Shown here: positions 8,879-15,806 of the stretch, piece after piece | Layout of the letters: each line of letters starts with the position of its first letter | How positions within the stretch are numbered: the stretch's first letter is position 1 | Source: CAZJLP01 sp964546955 | Lineage (GTDB): Bacteria > Verrucomicrobiota > Verrucomicrobiia > Opitutales > Opitutaceae | DNA length: 64,000 bases | Direction: 5' to 3' | NCBI GenBank assembly: GCA_964546955.1 | Contig: CAZJLP010000011.1 | Coordinates: 1 to 64,000, forward strand | The notes under the pieces: model-generated | What the model was told of the DNA's origin: nothing | Seen by the model: the letters and a program-made list of their open reading frames with translations, nothing else | Database searches by the model: none | Translations under genes and position numbers: made by a program

Positions 8879-9913
8879 ATGTCCAACGACGCCGCAGATC
8901 CGAACGCCGAACTGTCCCCGACCGAACAACGCGCCGCGGCGGAGTGGGACCGTGTCCGCAAGAAGTTTCGGCAGTCGATCATGGTGGACACTTCCCTGAG
9001 CAGCTTAGCGCAGAATCTGGACATGGAAGACTGGCCGTTCAAGAGCGCGAAGGATACACCGTCGAAGTACGTGGACCTCACCTATGAGGAACTGGTTTCC
9101 GCTCCCAGCATGGCCGGGCATCCCGAGCGCGTGGAGCAGCTGATCAAGATCCTGCAGGAGACGCTGGCGTTCGACGAACCCTTTGGCGAGATGGTCGCGG
9201 AAACGCTGACTTCGCACGACAAGGACAATCCGATTCTGAAGAACATCGTGAAGCTTGGGATTCCCGAGGATTTCCCGATCGCGCTGGTGGCGCTCACGCC
9301 CGAAACGCGCGAGTACTGCACGATGGAGGGTCTCACTACGATCAAGCAGTTTGCGGTTTTCGCCCAAAACTTGGCGCAGAACGTCATTGTGAGCGGCGAT
9401 TTCCGGGAATTTCTGAACGCGCTGTCGAACGTCGACGACGCCACGCTCGCCCAGTTTCTGCCCTTCCGCCGCGGCAGCAAGAATCTCCATTTGCTCGAAG
9501 GCCTCGCTTTGACCGTTCGCGCGCAACCCGCGGAAATCCAAGCCGCACTGGCTCAACGTTACGGCGCTCGCCTCGGGATCGAGGACGGCCGCAGGGCCAA
9601 GTCCGCTCAGTCGGCGGACGTTGCCACGGCCGAGGAGATTTTGGTGCAACAGGCCTCCGCCTACATCGAGTATTTTCAAGGCGATCTGAAGGATCTGCAG
9701 CAACAGATCATTGAGGGTTTTCCTCTGGGTCGTCTGGCCACGGTTCTCAACGATCCGATGGTCGAATCCGTCGTAACTGGCTTGCTCAAACCTTACTTAG
9801 CCCCTGCGGGCGTGGCCCAGCCAAAACGCACTACCACCCCGCCGACGGGAGAGCCCGAACCGGGGCCCAAAAAGGGCTTTTTCGGCTCCCTGGCCCGCTT
9901 GTTTAAGAAGTAA
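8879..9913 (+). CDS. unknown ParA-operon protein with basic amphipathic C-terminal tail
   Basis: I do not recognise this 344-residue soluble, acidic and mostly helical protein. Residues about 155-235 look like a compact helical domain. A proline-rich linker (about 308-330) leads to a short C-terminal segment, KKGFFGSLARLFKK, which would form a basic amphipathic helix. Tails of this type anchor MinD or FtsA to membranes. The operon position, 12 bases after the ParA ATPase, makes it the best candidate partner or cargo of that ATPase. No enzyme motif is visible. Confidence 0.7.
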   Translation: MSNDAADPNAELSPTEQRAAAEWDRVRKKFRQSIMVDTSLSSLAQNLDMEDWPFKSAKDTPSKYVDLTYEELVSAPSMAGHPERVEQLIKILQETLAFDEPFGEMVAETLTSHDKDNPILKNIVKLGIPEDFPIALVALTPETREYCTMEGLTTIKQFAVFAQNLAQNVIVSGDFREFLNALSNVDDATLAQFLPFRRGSKNLHLLEGLALTVRAQPAEIQAALAQRYGARLGIEDGRRAKSAQSADVATAEEILVQQASAYIEYFQGDLKDLQQQIIEGFPLGRLATVLNDPMVESVVTGLLKPYLAPAGVAQPKRTTTPPTGEPEPGPKKGFFGSLARLFKK

Positions 9914-9934
9914 GCGGCTTGTGCCGATACCATC

Positions 9935-10660
9935 ATGTTAACCTCAATGAGCAGCGCACAAAAGCCCATCGTGCCCGCCGCTGGGCCAGTGGTGATTAAG
10001 TTTCCGCCGCGCCCGCAAAGCGAGAAACCGCTTGTGCTCCCGCGCCGCCGGATGCGCGATCCTTTTGAAGTCTCGGAAACGACGGCTGAAACGCAGAAAA
10101 CGATCAGTGCACTGCGTTCCGCGACCCGTAATCCCTGGGGCGACGCGGGTCCGGTCGGCAACGAACGGCTGCTCGAACTTGAAAAGTCGCTGAAGGCACT
10201 CGCGGCCAAACTGGAGGAGCGCGAACGCTATTTACAGGATTTGGAAGCGAAGATGGGCGAGCGAGACCGCGAGCTGGCGGAGATGGAGAATCTACTGAAG
10301 GCGCGTGAATCCCTAGTCGAAGCGGCGAAGAACAAACACGACGGTCGCCATTTGACCCACGAAGAGCTGGCCGCCCTCGAAAAATTGAAGGCCGAGATCG
10401 AGCGGCAGGAAGCGTCGCTACAGGAGCAGCGCGACGCGCTGCGCGAACGCGAGGAATTTTTGGACGAAAGCGAAGCAAAGCTGTTCGAGAAAGTGCAGGA
10501 TCACCAGGAAAAGGAAACCGAGCTCGAGCAACGCGACGAAGACTTGAAGCTCCGTGAGCGGCGGCTGCGCGAACGCGAAGCGTTGCACGACCCCAAAATC
10601 GCAGAGGCGCTTGCGGCTGAAAAAGCCGCGGCAAAGAAACACGACGAGTTCAACGAGTGA
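9935..10660 (+). CDS. coiled-coil protein, third gene of the ParA operon
   Basis: This 241-residue protein has a basic, proline-containing N-terminus (about 1-75). From about residue 80 to 225 it is almost uninterrupted charged coiled coil (repeated E-R-E-R, L-E, K-E heptads), and it ends in an Ala/Lys-rich segment. No catalytic motif is visible. A second in-frame ATG at 9947 is an equally good start. Together with ParA and the tailed protein it suggests a structural or positioning assembly. The long coiled coil would give a scaffold or a length-setting element. Confidence 0.7.
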   Translation: MLTSMSSAQKPIVPAAGPVVIKFPPRPQSEKPLVLPRRRMRDPFEVSETTAETQKTISALRSATRNPWGDAGPVGNERLLELEKSLKALAAKLEERERYLQDLEAKMGERDRELAEMENLLKARESLVEAAKNKHDGRHLTHEELAALEKLKAEIERQEASLQEQRDALREREEFLDESEAKLFEKVQDHQEKETELEQRDEDLKLRERRLREREALHDPKIAEALAAEKAAAKKHDEFNE

Positions 10661-10857
10661 CGCCGGCCCTCGGCTGCGGCCAGCCAGAGGAGCGTAGGTA
10701 GAGGATGTGCCGATCCGCGAGACGGCCAACTCTTGATCGGCCAGACCAGCGACACGCTTTTTGGCTGCCTCTGCTCGTTGCCAACCTGGAGGGAGTATCC
10801 ACCCCTTCGGGCCGGGGATCGACGCCGTCCTCGTCCTTCGAATCGCCCCCGCGGGTG

Positions 10858-10879
10858 GCAAGCCGTCCGTAAGGCTTGC
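10858..10879 (+). terminator. possible terminator or attenuator hairpin
   Basis: GCAAGCC and GGCTTGC form a 7-bp stem with an 8-base loop, followed by TTTCCCCC. It lies between the coiled-coil gene (ends 10660) and the outer-membrane protein gene (starts 10949). The short T-run makes it a weak terminator at best. The rest of this 288-base gap shows no feature I recognise. Confidence 0.3.
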
Positions 10880-10948
10880 TTTCCCCCGAGGGACAACCTT
10901 TTCTGGCAACTTTTCCATTTTGTGGGCGTCCTTGAATCGCTTGTCTTC

Positions 10949-12220
10949 ATGAAATCCATCCTCCCACGGCTCACAGTCCTTGGTCTCGCCGCTGGCATAA
11001 GCGTTTCAGCGGTTGCCCAAAACGATGTGCCGATCGAATACATTCCTGCCCGGAATTTTACGTTTTCGATCGGTTATCGTGGTTCCGCGCATGCTCCCAA
11101 GGTGCGCTTTGGTCAACTGGGCTCGATTCCCAGCCGGCGGACGATCACCCCTTTTGACGACGAGGAGAGGGCTCTTCAGAAGCAGCAAACCCGGGTTTAC
11201 GACAATGGTTTGGTCGATGCCGATGGTCCGCGCGAGGCCGAGCTCGACGCTGACGGCAGGCAAACCAGTACTCCCGGCGGCCGCTATACGACGACGACGA
11301 CCACCACCACCACCGATCCGGACACGGGAGTCGAAACCACGACGACCTATCAAAATGGCGATTTCCTCGCCTTCACGCCCGGCCGCACCCGCCGGTGGCG
11401 CTATTTGAGCGATAACCAAGTGCAGCCAAACGGAAACCTCGCGATGAGCAATTTCAGCGCGACAACCGACGGTGCCGCGGTATCCGGCGAGGGCGAAAGC
11501 GGCGGCGGCTTCGAGGTCAAGCTGGAGCGTCTCCTTGGCCGCCGCGGCAACCGGCTGGAGTGGGGCATCGCCGCGTCGTTCGGTTTGAACGACATCAATG
11601 TAAAAACAAGCGAACGTATTCGCGCCACGCTGACGACCTACACCGATTTTTATTCGTTTCCCTCGGGCTTTTCCGCTCCGGGCGGCGGCTACATCGCACC
11701 GTCAACGGCCGACTTCACGGACCCGGTCACGGGCACTGTCACCGCTGGCGGACTGGAAACAACCACTCCTCTGAACTACCTGCCCGTGGGCTCGCAAACG
11801 ACCACGGAAGTCGGGGGGGCGGAAATTCAAGGTGCCTGGCAGATCAAAGGCGCGTACTACATCGCCCGCCTGGGACCGAATGTTCGCTACAAGATTTCCG
11901 AAAAGTTTGCCTTGGCCGGTGGGCTCGGTGTGTCCGGCGCGTTCGTCGGCACTCTTTTCCGCGTCGACGAGTTTATCGTCCGCGACGATGTCTTCGCTCC
12001 TTTGCGCCGCGAGGAGGAAAGCCGCATTTCCAAATTCATCCCGGGTTTTTATGCCGAGATGAATGCGGAATGGTGGCTGAGCGAACGCACCGGATTCTAC
12101 GGCGGCGTGGTGTACGAGACGCTGGGTTCTTACAAGCAGCGCCCGCTGAGCGGTCGCACCGCGGACGTCGATCTCGGCAGCGGCGCCGGTTTTCGTTTCG
12201 GCATCATCACGCGCTTCTGA
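10949..12220 (+). CDS. predicted outer-membrane beta-barrel protein
   Basis: Taken from the ATG at 10949, the 423-residue protein starts with a clear signal peptide (MKSILPRL..., cleavage likely after AVA-QN). The frame is open 72 codons further upstream, but that part lacks protein character. The mature protein is rich in alternating beta-strand sequence, Gly and aromatics, has a Thr-repeat stretch (nine Thr in a row, about residues 116-124), and ends in ...GIITRF. A terminal Phe is the usual signal for outer-membrane barrel assembly. I do not recognise a specific family or substrate. It stands alone after the ParA operon. Confidence 0.7.
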   Translation: MKSILPRLTVLGLAAGISVSAVAQNDVPIEYIPARNFTFSIGYRGSAHAPKVRFGQLGSIPSRRTITPFDDEERALQKQQTRVYDNGLVDADGPREAELDADGRQTSTPGGRYTTTTTTTTTDPDTGVETTTTYQNGDFLAFTPGRTRRWRYLSDNQVQPNGNLAMSNFSATTDGAAVSGEGESGGGFEVKLERLLGRRGNRLEWGIAASFGLNDINVKTSERIRATLTTYTDFYSFPSGFSAPGGGYIAPSTADFTDPVTGTVTAGGLETTTPLNYLPVGSQTTTEVGGAEIQGAWQIKGAYYIARLGPNVRYKISEKFALAGGLGVSGAFVGTLFRVDEFIVRDDVFAPLRREEESRISKFIPGFYAEMNAEWWLSERTGFYGGVVYETLGSYKQRPLSGRTADVDLGSGAGFRFGIITRF

Positions 12221-12252
12221 GCGCGGCGCGGCCTGAAAGAGCGTTTGAAAAC

Positions 12253-12395
12253 GGTAGGGCGAACCGTCCTCGGTGGGCGGTGGGTGGTTTAGACCTCGCT
12301 TGGCAACGCGGGTCGACTGAACCGTACTGCGCCGCAACGCCGCGTTTTTGAATGGGAGAAAGTGCCGACGGCTCGGCGGGACGCCTCTCCCTACC
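12253..12395. repeat. MITE-like element with GGTAGGG/CCCTACC terminal inverted repeats
   Basis: GGTAGGG at 12253-12259 and CCCTACC at 12389-12395 are the ends of a 143-base segment. Over 18 bases the two ends match at 14 positions, and the interior contains further GC-rich complementary stretches. It sits between the convergent outer-membrane protein and ispH genes and has no coding capacity. A dispersed palindromic repeat is likely, but only one copy is in the window. Confidence 0.4.
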
Positions 12396-12451
12396 TTTCG
12401 ATCCGTTCCCTGTTTTCAGAACCTCGCGGACTAAGATATGGCCCGAAGGCC

Positions 12452-14215
12452 CTACGAAGCCCCTTCGTCCCCACGGCGCTCCAGCTCCGCCACGACGTCT
12501 TCAATCGGACGGAGCTTCTCCGCGGGAAACAGCCCGTTGATGCGGGTGATCACCTGCTGAATGATCCCATCGGGACACGAGGCGCCGCCGGTCAGAAGAA
12601 TTTTGAAGGGGGTCCCACCCACAGGGAAAGGGTGGGTCTCCATTTTGTCGTGTGGGTGGGCTCCCGCCGGGCCGTGCGCGGGAAACACGTAGTGTTCCAC
12701 CGCCTCGCGGGAGCGGATGTTGCGTTCGCTCTGGATAAAAAACGCGCGCTTTCCGAGTCGCTGTTCGCAAAGACGATAGAGTTGGTAGGTGTTGGACGAA
12801 TTTTTTCCTCCAATGACGAACGCGGCGTCCAACGGTTCGCTCAGCGCGCGACTCAAGGCGTCCTGGTTCACCTGCGTGGCGTAACAAAGTGTGTCTCCCC
12901 GGCCGCTGCCGCCCACGCGGGTCTCGGCGCCTTCGCTGTACTTCTGACGATAGGTATCCCGCAGATGCGTGATGATCTCGATCGTCTCGTTCATCAAAAG
13001 TGTCGTTTGATTCACTACCGCCACCCGTTGCAGGTCTTTTTTTACGTCAAATCCCGGCGTGAATTTTCCGGCGAACTCCGTGTGGAAACGACTGTGCACC
13101 GCCGGGTCATTGCTCGCGATAATCTCGGCGAGGAGCCGCGCTTCCACCAGGTTTCGCACGATCACCGCGGGCGCGTAGCGGCGGGCATTGGAAAACGTCG
13201 CCTTGGTTTCCTCGTGCTCGTGCTTTCCGTGGATGATGATCGTGTAGCCGTCCCGGCCAAAGGCGCGCGCCGCTTTCCAGACCTTTTCGACCAGCATGCA
13301 GGTGGCGTCGTATTGATACACTGGCACCCCTTTGCGCACGAGCCGGCGCTTGTCGGCATCCGTCGCCCCAAAAGCCGGGATAATGACGATGTCTTCCGGA
13401 GTAAGCGAATCCCAGAGCAACTCCTCGCCCGGCGCTCCGCTGGCCTTGCGGCCTTCGGTCGTGAACGGCACGCCTTTATCGGACTGCAGATAACGCAGCC
13501 CTCGCCGGAGCAGATCCTCGTTCACGAACGGATTGTGAATGAGTTCGCTCAGCATGAACACCCGGCGCCCAGGGTTCTCTGCGAGGGTCTCGTAGGCGCG
13601 CTCGATCGCGTTCTTCACTCCGAGACAAAAGCCAAAATGACTCGGCAGGAGATAGTGCACCGCGCCGAAATCGAGCCTGACCGGAGAAGTCGCCATGCGT
13701 TCATGCGTCCGAGCGAGCGCCTTGATGGCGGTGCAAAGTCTCGACTGGTAGAGCGCCCCAGCGGTGTCGTCCAAGTGATAGATAAGACGACTGCGATCCT
13801 TATCGGGGCGAAATTTGTAAATGAACTCGTTTTCGCCCAAATGAAGGTACGGGATATCGATCAGATGGGGCTCGAGCCGGTCGAGCACCGTCGCGAGGCT
13901 CGGGGCCAGTGAGGCGCGATTCTGACTGAGTTGATCGAGGGACACGAAATGCACCTCGTCATCTGCCGGGAGCCCTTTGGCTTGCGACAGATAGACTCGG
14001 TAGCTCGCGCCCTGGTGGTCGGCGGTAAAATACTCTGTCGCCGGGGTGTGGTCTTTGAAATGGGCTTCAAGCCGTTCCGTGGCCATGCCGACGTCCGCGC
14101 CAACAAATGCCAGGCCCACTTTCGTGCCCGCCTTGCGCACCGCGAGCTGATTGCTCGGGTTGAAAGCGAGGACGGTGGACAAGCTGGCCGTGGCAGGAAG
14201 TGCGCTCGAGACCAT
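12452..14215 (-). CDS. ispH: 4-hydroxy-3-methylbut-2-enyl diphosphate reductase (IspH/LytB), long form
   Basis: IspH is the last enzyme of the MEP isoprenoid pathway and reduces HMBPP to IPP and DMAPP with a [4Fe-4S] cluster. The three cluster cysteines are visible: C197 in GFCLGVKNAIERAYE, C306 in DATCMLVEKVW, and one near the C-terminus in GGASCPDGII. Also present are LIHNPFVNE, GKHEHEET, NQTT and GGKNSSNT. The motif PAFGA (instead of SAHGVS) and the HEET form belong to the plant/cyanobacterial type, usually about 400 residues. This protein has 587, because about 190 N-terminal residues precede the first cysteine motif. The extension has no motif I recognise but is genuine coding sequence in frame. 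Confidence 0.93.
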   Translation of the reverse strand: MVSSALPATASLSTVLAFNPSNQLAVRKAGTKVGLAFVGADVGMATERLEAHFKDHTPATEYFTADHQGASYRVYLSQAKGLPADDEVHFVSLDQLSQNRASLAPSLATVLDRLEPHLIDIPYLHLGENEFIYKFRPDKDRSRLIYHLDDTAGALYQSRLCTAIKALARTHERMATSPVRLDFGAVHYLLPSHFGFCLGVKNAIERAYETLAENPGRRVFMLSELIHNPFVNEDLLRRGLRYLQSDKGVPFTTEGRKASGAPGEELLWDSLTPEDIVIIPAFGATDADKRRLVRKGVPVYQYDATCMLVEKVWKAARAFGRDGYTIIIHGKHEHEETKATFSNARRYAPAVIVRNLVEARLLAEIIASNDPAVHSRFHTEFAGKFTPGFDVKKDLQRVAVVNQTTLLMNETIEIITHLRDTYRQKYSEGAETRVGGSGRGDTLCYATQVNQDALSRALSEPLDAAFVIGGKNSSNTYQLYRLCEQRLGKRAFFIQSERNIRSREAVEHYVFPAHGPAGAHPHDKMETHPFPVGGTPFKILLTGGASCPDGIIQQVITRINGLFPAEKLRPIEDVVAELERRGDEGAS

Positions 14216-14353
14216 GGGATTGGCAACTCAAGACCGAGGCAGGCAGGGGGTCAAGTGAGGGAGGGGACTGTTTGTGTATACGCCCTACCTTTTGCGTCGT
14301 TTTCGCAAGGCCCCTAGATAAGTGGCGAAACCAACGCTGCCACGCGCGAAAAC

Positions 14354-14620
14354 CTAACCATCCTCGCGGGACGCGGTCGGGTCGTCCGCCGCGCTCTGTT
14401 TCGGCATGTTCTCGAAAAATCCTTCTTCTTCCAAAACGGCCATCACGCCCTTGATCACCTCGGTGCGTTGCGGCGCGGTCAGTGTCGGGTAGTCCAGGGT
14501 GATCAGCTCGGATACGCCGGCCTGAGCTTGTTCGCGCGATGTAGCGCCTTCCAGAAAATCGTCCGCCCGGTCGGCGATGTCGTCAATGACGGGTCCTAAG
14601 TCCACCCGTACCATTAGCAT
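14354..14620 (-). CDS. small acidic protein of unknown function
   Basis: This 88-residue acidic, helical protein has no signal peptide or membrane segment and no family I recognise. It lies just downstream (minus strand) of the AlkC-like gene, 33 bases apart, so the two may be co-transcribed. An internal ATG at 14614 is an alternative start. Codon use looks like that of its neighbours, which supports a real gene. Confidence 0.55.
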   Translation of the reverse strand: MLMVRVDLGPVIDDIADRADDFLEGATSREQAQAGVSELITLDYPTLTAPQRTEVIKGVMAVLEEEGFFENMPKQSAADDPTASREDG

Positions 14621-14653
14621 GGAATGCTCGGTTGTTCCAGTGCTCTCAGCGAT

Positions 14654-15754
14654 TCAGGGGGCGACGAGAACGAACGTCTTTCGGGTCAGGGCGATTCCGT
14701 TTGCGACGACCTCGACCGTGTGGCGGCCGGCCTGGTGTTTCCGCGTGGTGAAGTCCCGGAAGCGCTGTGTCTTCACCAACGAAAGTTGGGCTTTGGGGTC
14801 CAAGTCGACTTCCTTCCACTTGAAAACCTTTCGTGAGGTCCGGCCTCTGTTTTTTCGGTAATGCACGGCATAGTCGATGACCACCCGCTGACGTTTCGAG
14901 CCGGTAGAATTCAATCGAAGCGAAAGCGTGAGCACTTGACCGAGTCGAAGCGTCGCTGGCGACACGTTGAACGAGAGGAGTTTCACCTGCGCGGGCCCGG
15001 TCGTTCCTAAAAGGGCAAGAGCTCGCGTGTTTCCCGCTTTTACGAGGGTGCGCAGCCCGCGGCGGACGATCCAGGCTGTCCGCGCATCAGACAGATCCCA
15101 TGTCTCGAGCCGGTCCAAGAGCCACGTCGGATGATCCTTCGCGATATCGTTGAGGTGATTTCCAACCGATTTCCGAACGTAGAGGCTGGGGTCGCATTTC
15201 AGGCGCTCGAGCAAGGGCCACGTGAGAGCCGGATCCCTGACGAGCGCCTCGAGCCGAAATGACCACGGCAGGCGGGGGCGGCAACCTTCGCAAGCGAGGC
15301 GACGGACGTGCTCGTTGGGATCGGAGGTCCACCGCTTCATGGTGGCGAGTGTTCCTTCGAGATCTGACTTTAGGAAAACGCGAATCGCGAACTCCGCGGA
15401 CCCGTATTTTGTGAGAAAACGCAGGGCTTCGAGCGACAGGTCGACATGCTCAGCGCCGTGCTTGGCCACAAAATCGGGGGCGACGATCGCGACGAAATTG
15501 TGCCCAAATTTAGGCGCGATCGCTTTCACCACGCGCAGGGCCTCCGGGAAATTGTTTGGCAGCGTCGCCCTTAAGGCCTCGGTTGCGCGGCTGACCCGTT
15601 GAATCAGCGAAAGCGAGTCGAGTCCGTTGGTCGCGAGCTTGAGGAAACGGCGACGGTTAAATTGCGGATGCGCCTCCGCGACCAGGTCGGCGATTCCGCG
15701 AAACCGCGCCACGTTGAACCATTCCTTGAGTGCAGTGGGCTCGGCTTCCGGCAT
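14654..15754 (-). CDS. AlkC-like DNA alkylation repair protein (HEAT-like repeats plus Ig-like domain)
   Basis: Residues about 20-250 of this 366-residue protein are helical HEAT-like repeats, with DPNEHVRRLACEG and DPSLYVRKSVGNHLND, typical of AlkC/AlkD DNA glycosylases. These remove N3/N7-alkylated purines without base flipping. The remaining about 110 residues are beta-rich and resemble the extra Ig-like domain that distinguishes AlkC from AlkD. The assignment to the AlkC branch rests on this architecture. I did not verify catalytic residues. The small gene at 14354 follows on the same strand. Confidence 0.8.
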   Translation of the reverse strand: MPEAEPTALKEWFNVARFRGIADLVAEAHPQFNRRRFLKLATNGLDSLSLIQRVSRATEALRATLPNNFPEALRVVKAIAPKFGHNFVAIVAPDFVAKHGAEHVDLSLEALRFLTKYGSAEFAIRVFLKSDLEGTLATMKRWTSDPNEHVRRLACEGCRPRLPWSFRLEALVRDPALTWPLLERLKCDPSLYVRKSVGNHLNDIAKDHPTWLLDRLETWDLSDARTAWIVRRGLRTLVKAGNTRALALLGTTGPAQVKLLSFNVSPATLRLGQVLTLSLRLNSTGSKRQRVVIDYAVHYRKNRGRTSRKVFKWKEVDLDPKAQLSLVKTQRFRDFTTRKHQAGRHTVEVVANGIALTRKTFVLVAP

Positions 15755-15806
15755 AGTTGGCGTGCGGGTGTCGTCAAGCGACGCCCCTGCATCAGAACAT
15801 TGCCTG

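Noticed and set aside
10661..10948. A riboswitch before the outer-membrane protein gene
   Set aside because: Only a single 7-bp hairpin is visible; no conserved block of a known class could be recognised.
12362..13912. A 516-codon open frame on the plus strand
   Set aside because: It is antisense to the clear IspH gene and has no family resemblance; long shadows are common at this GC content.
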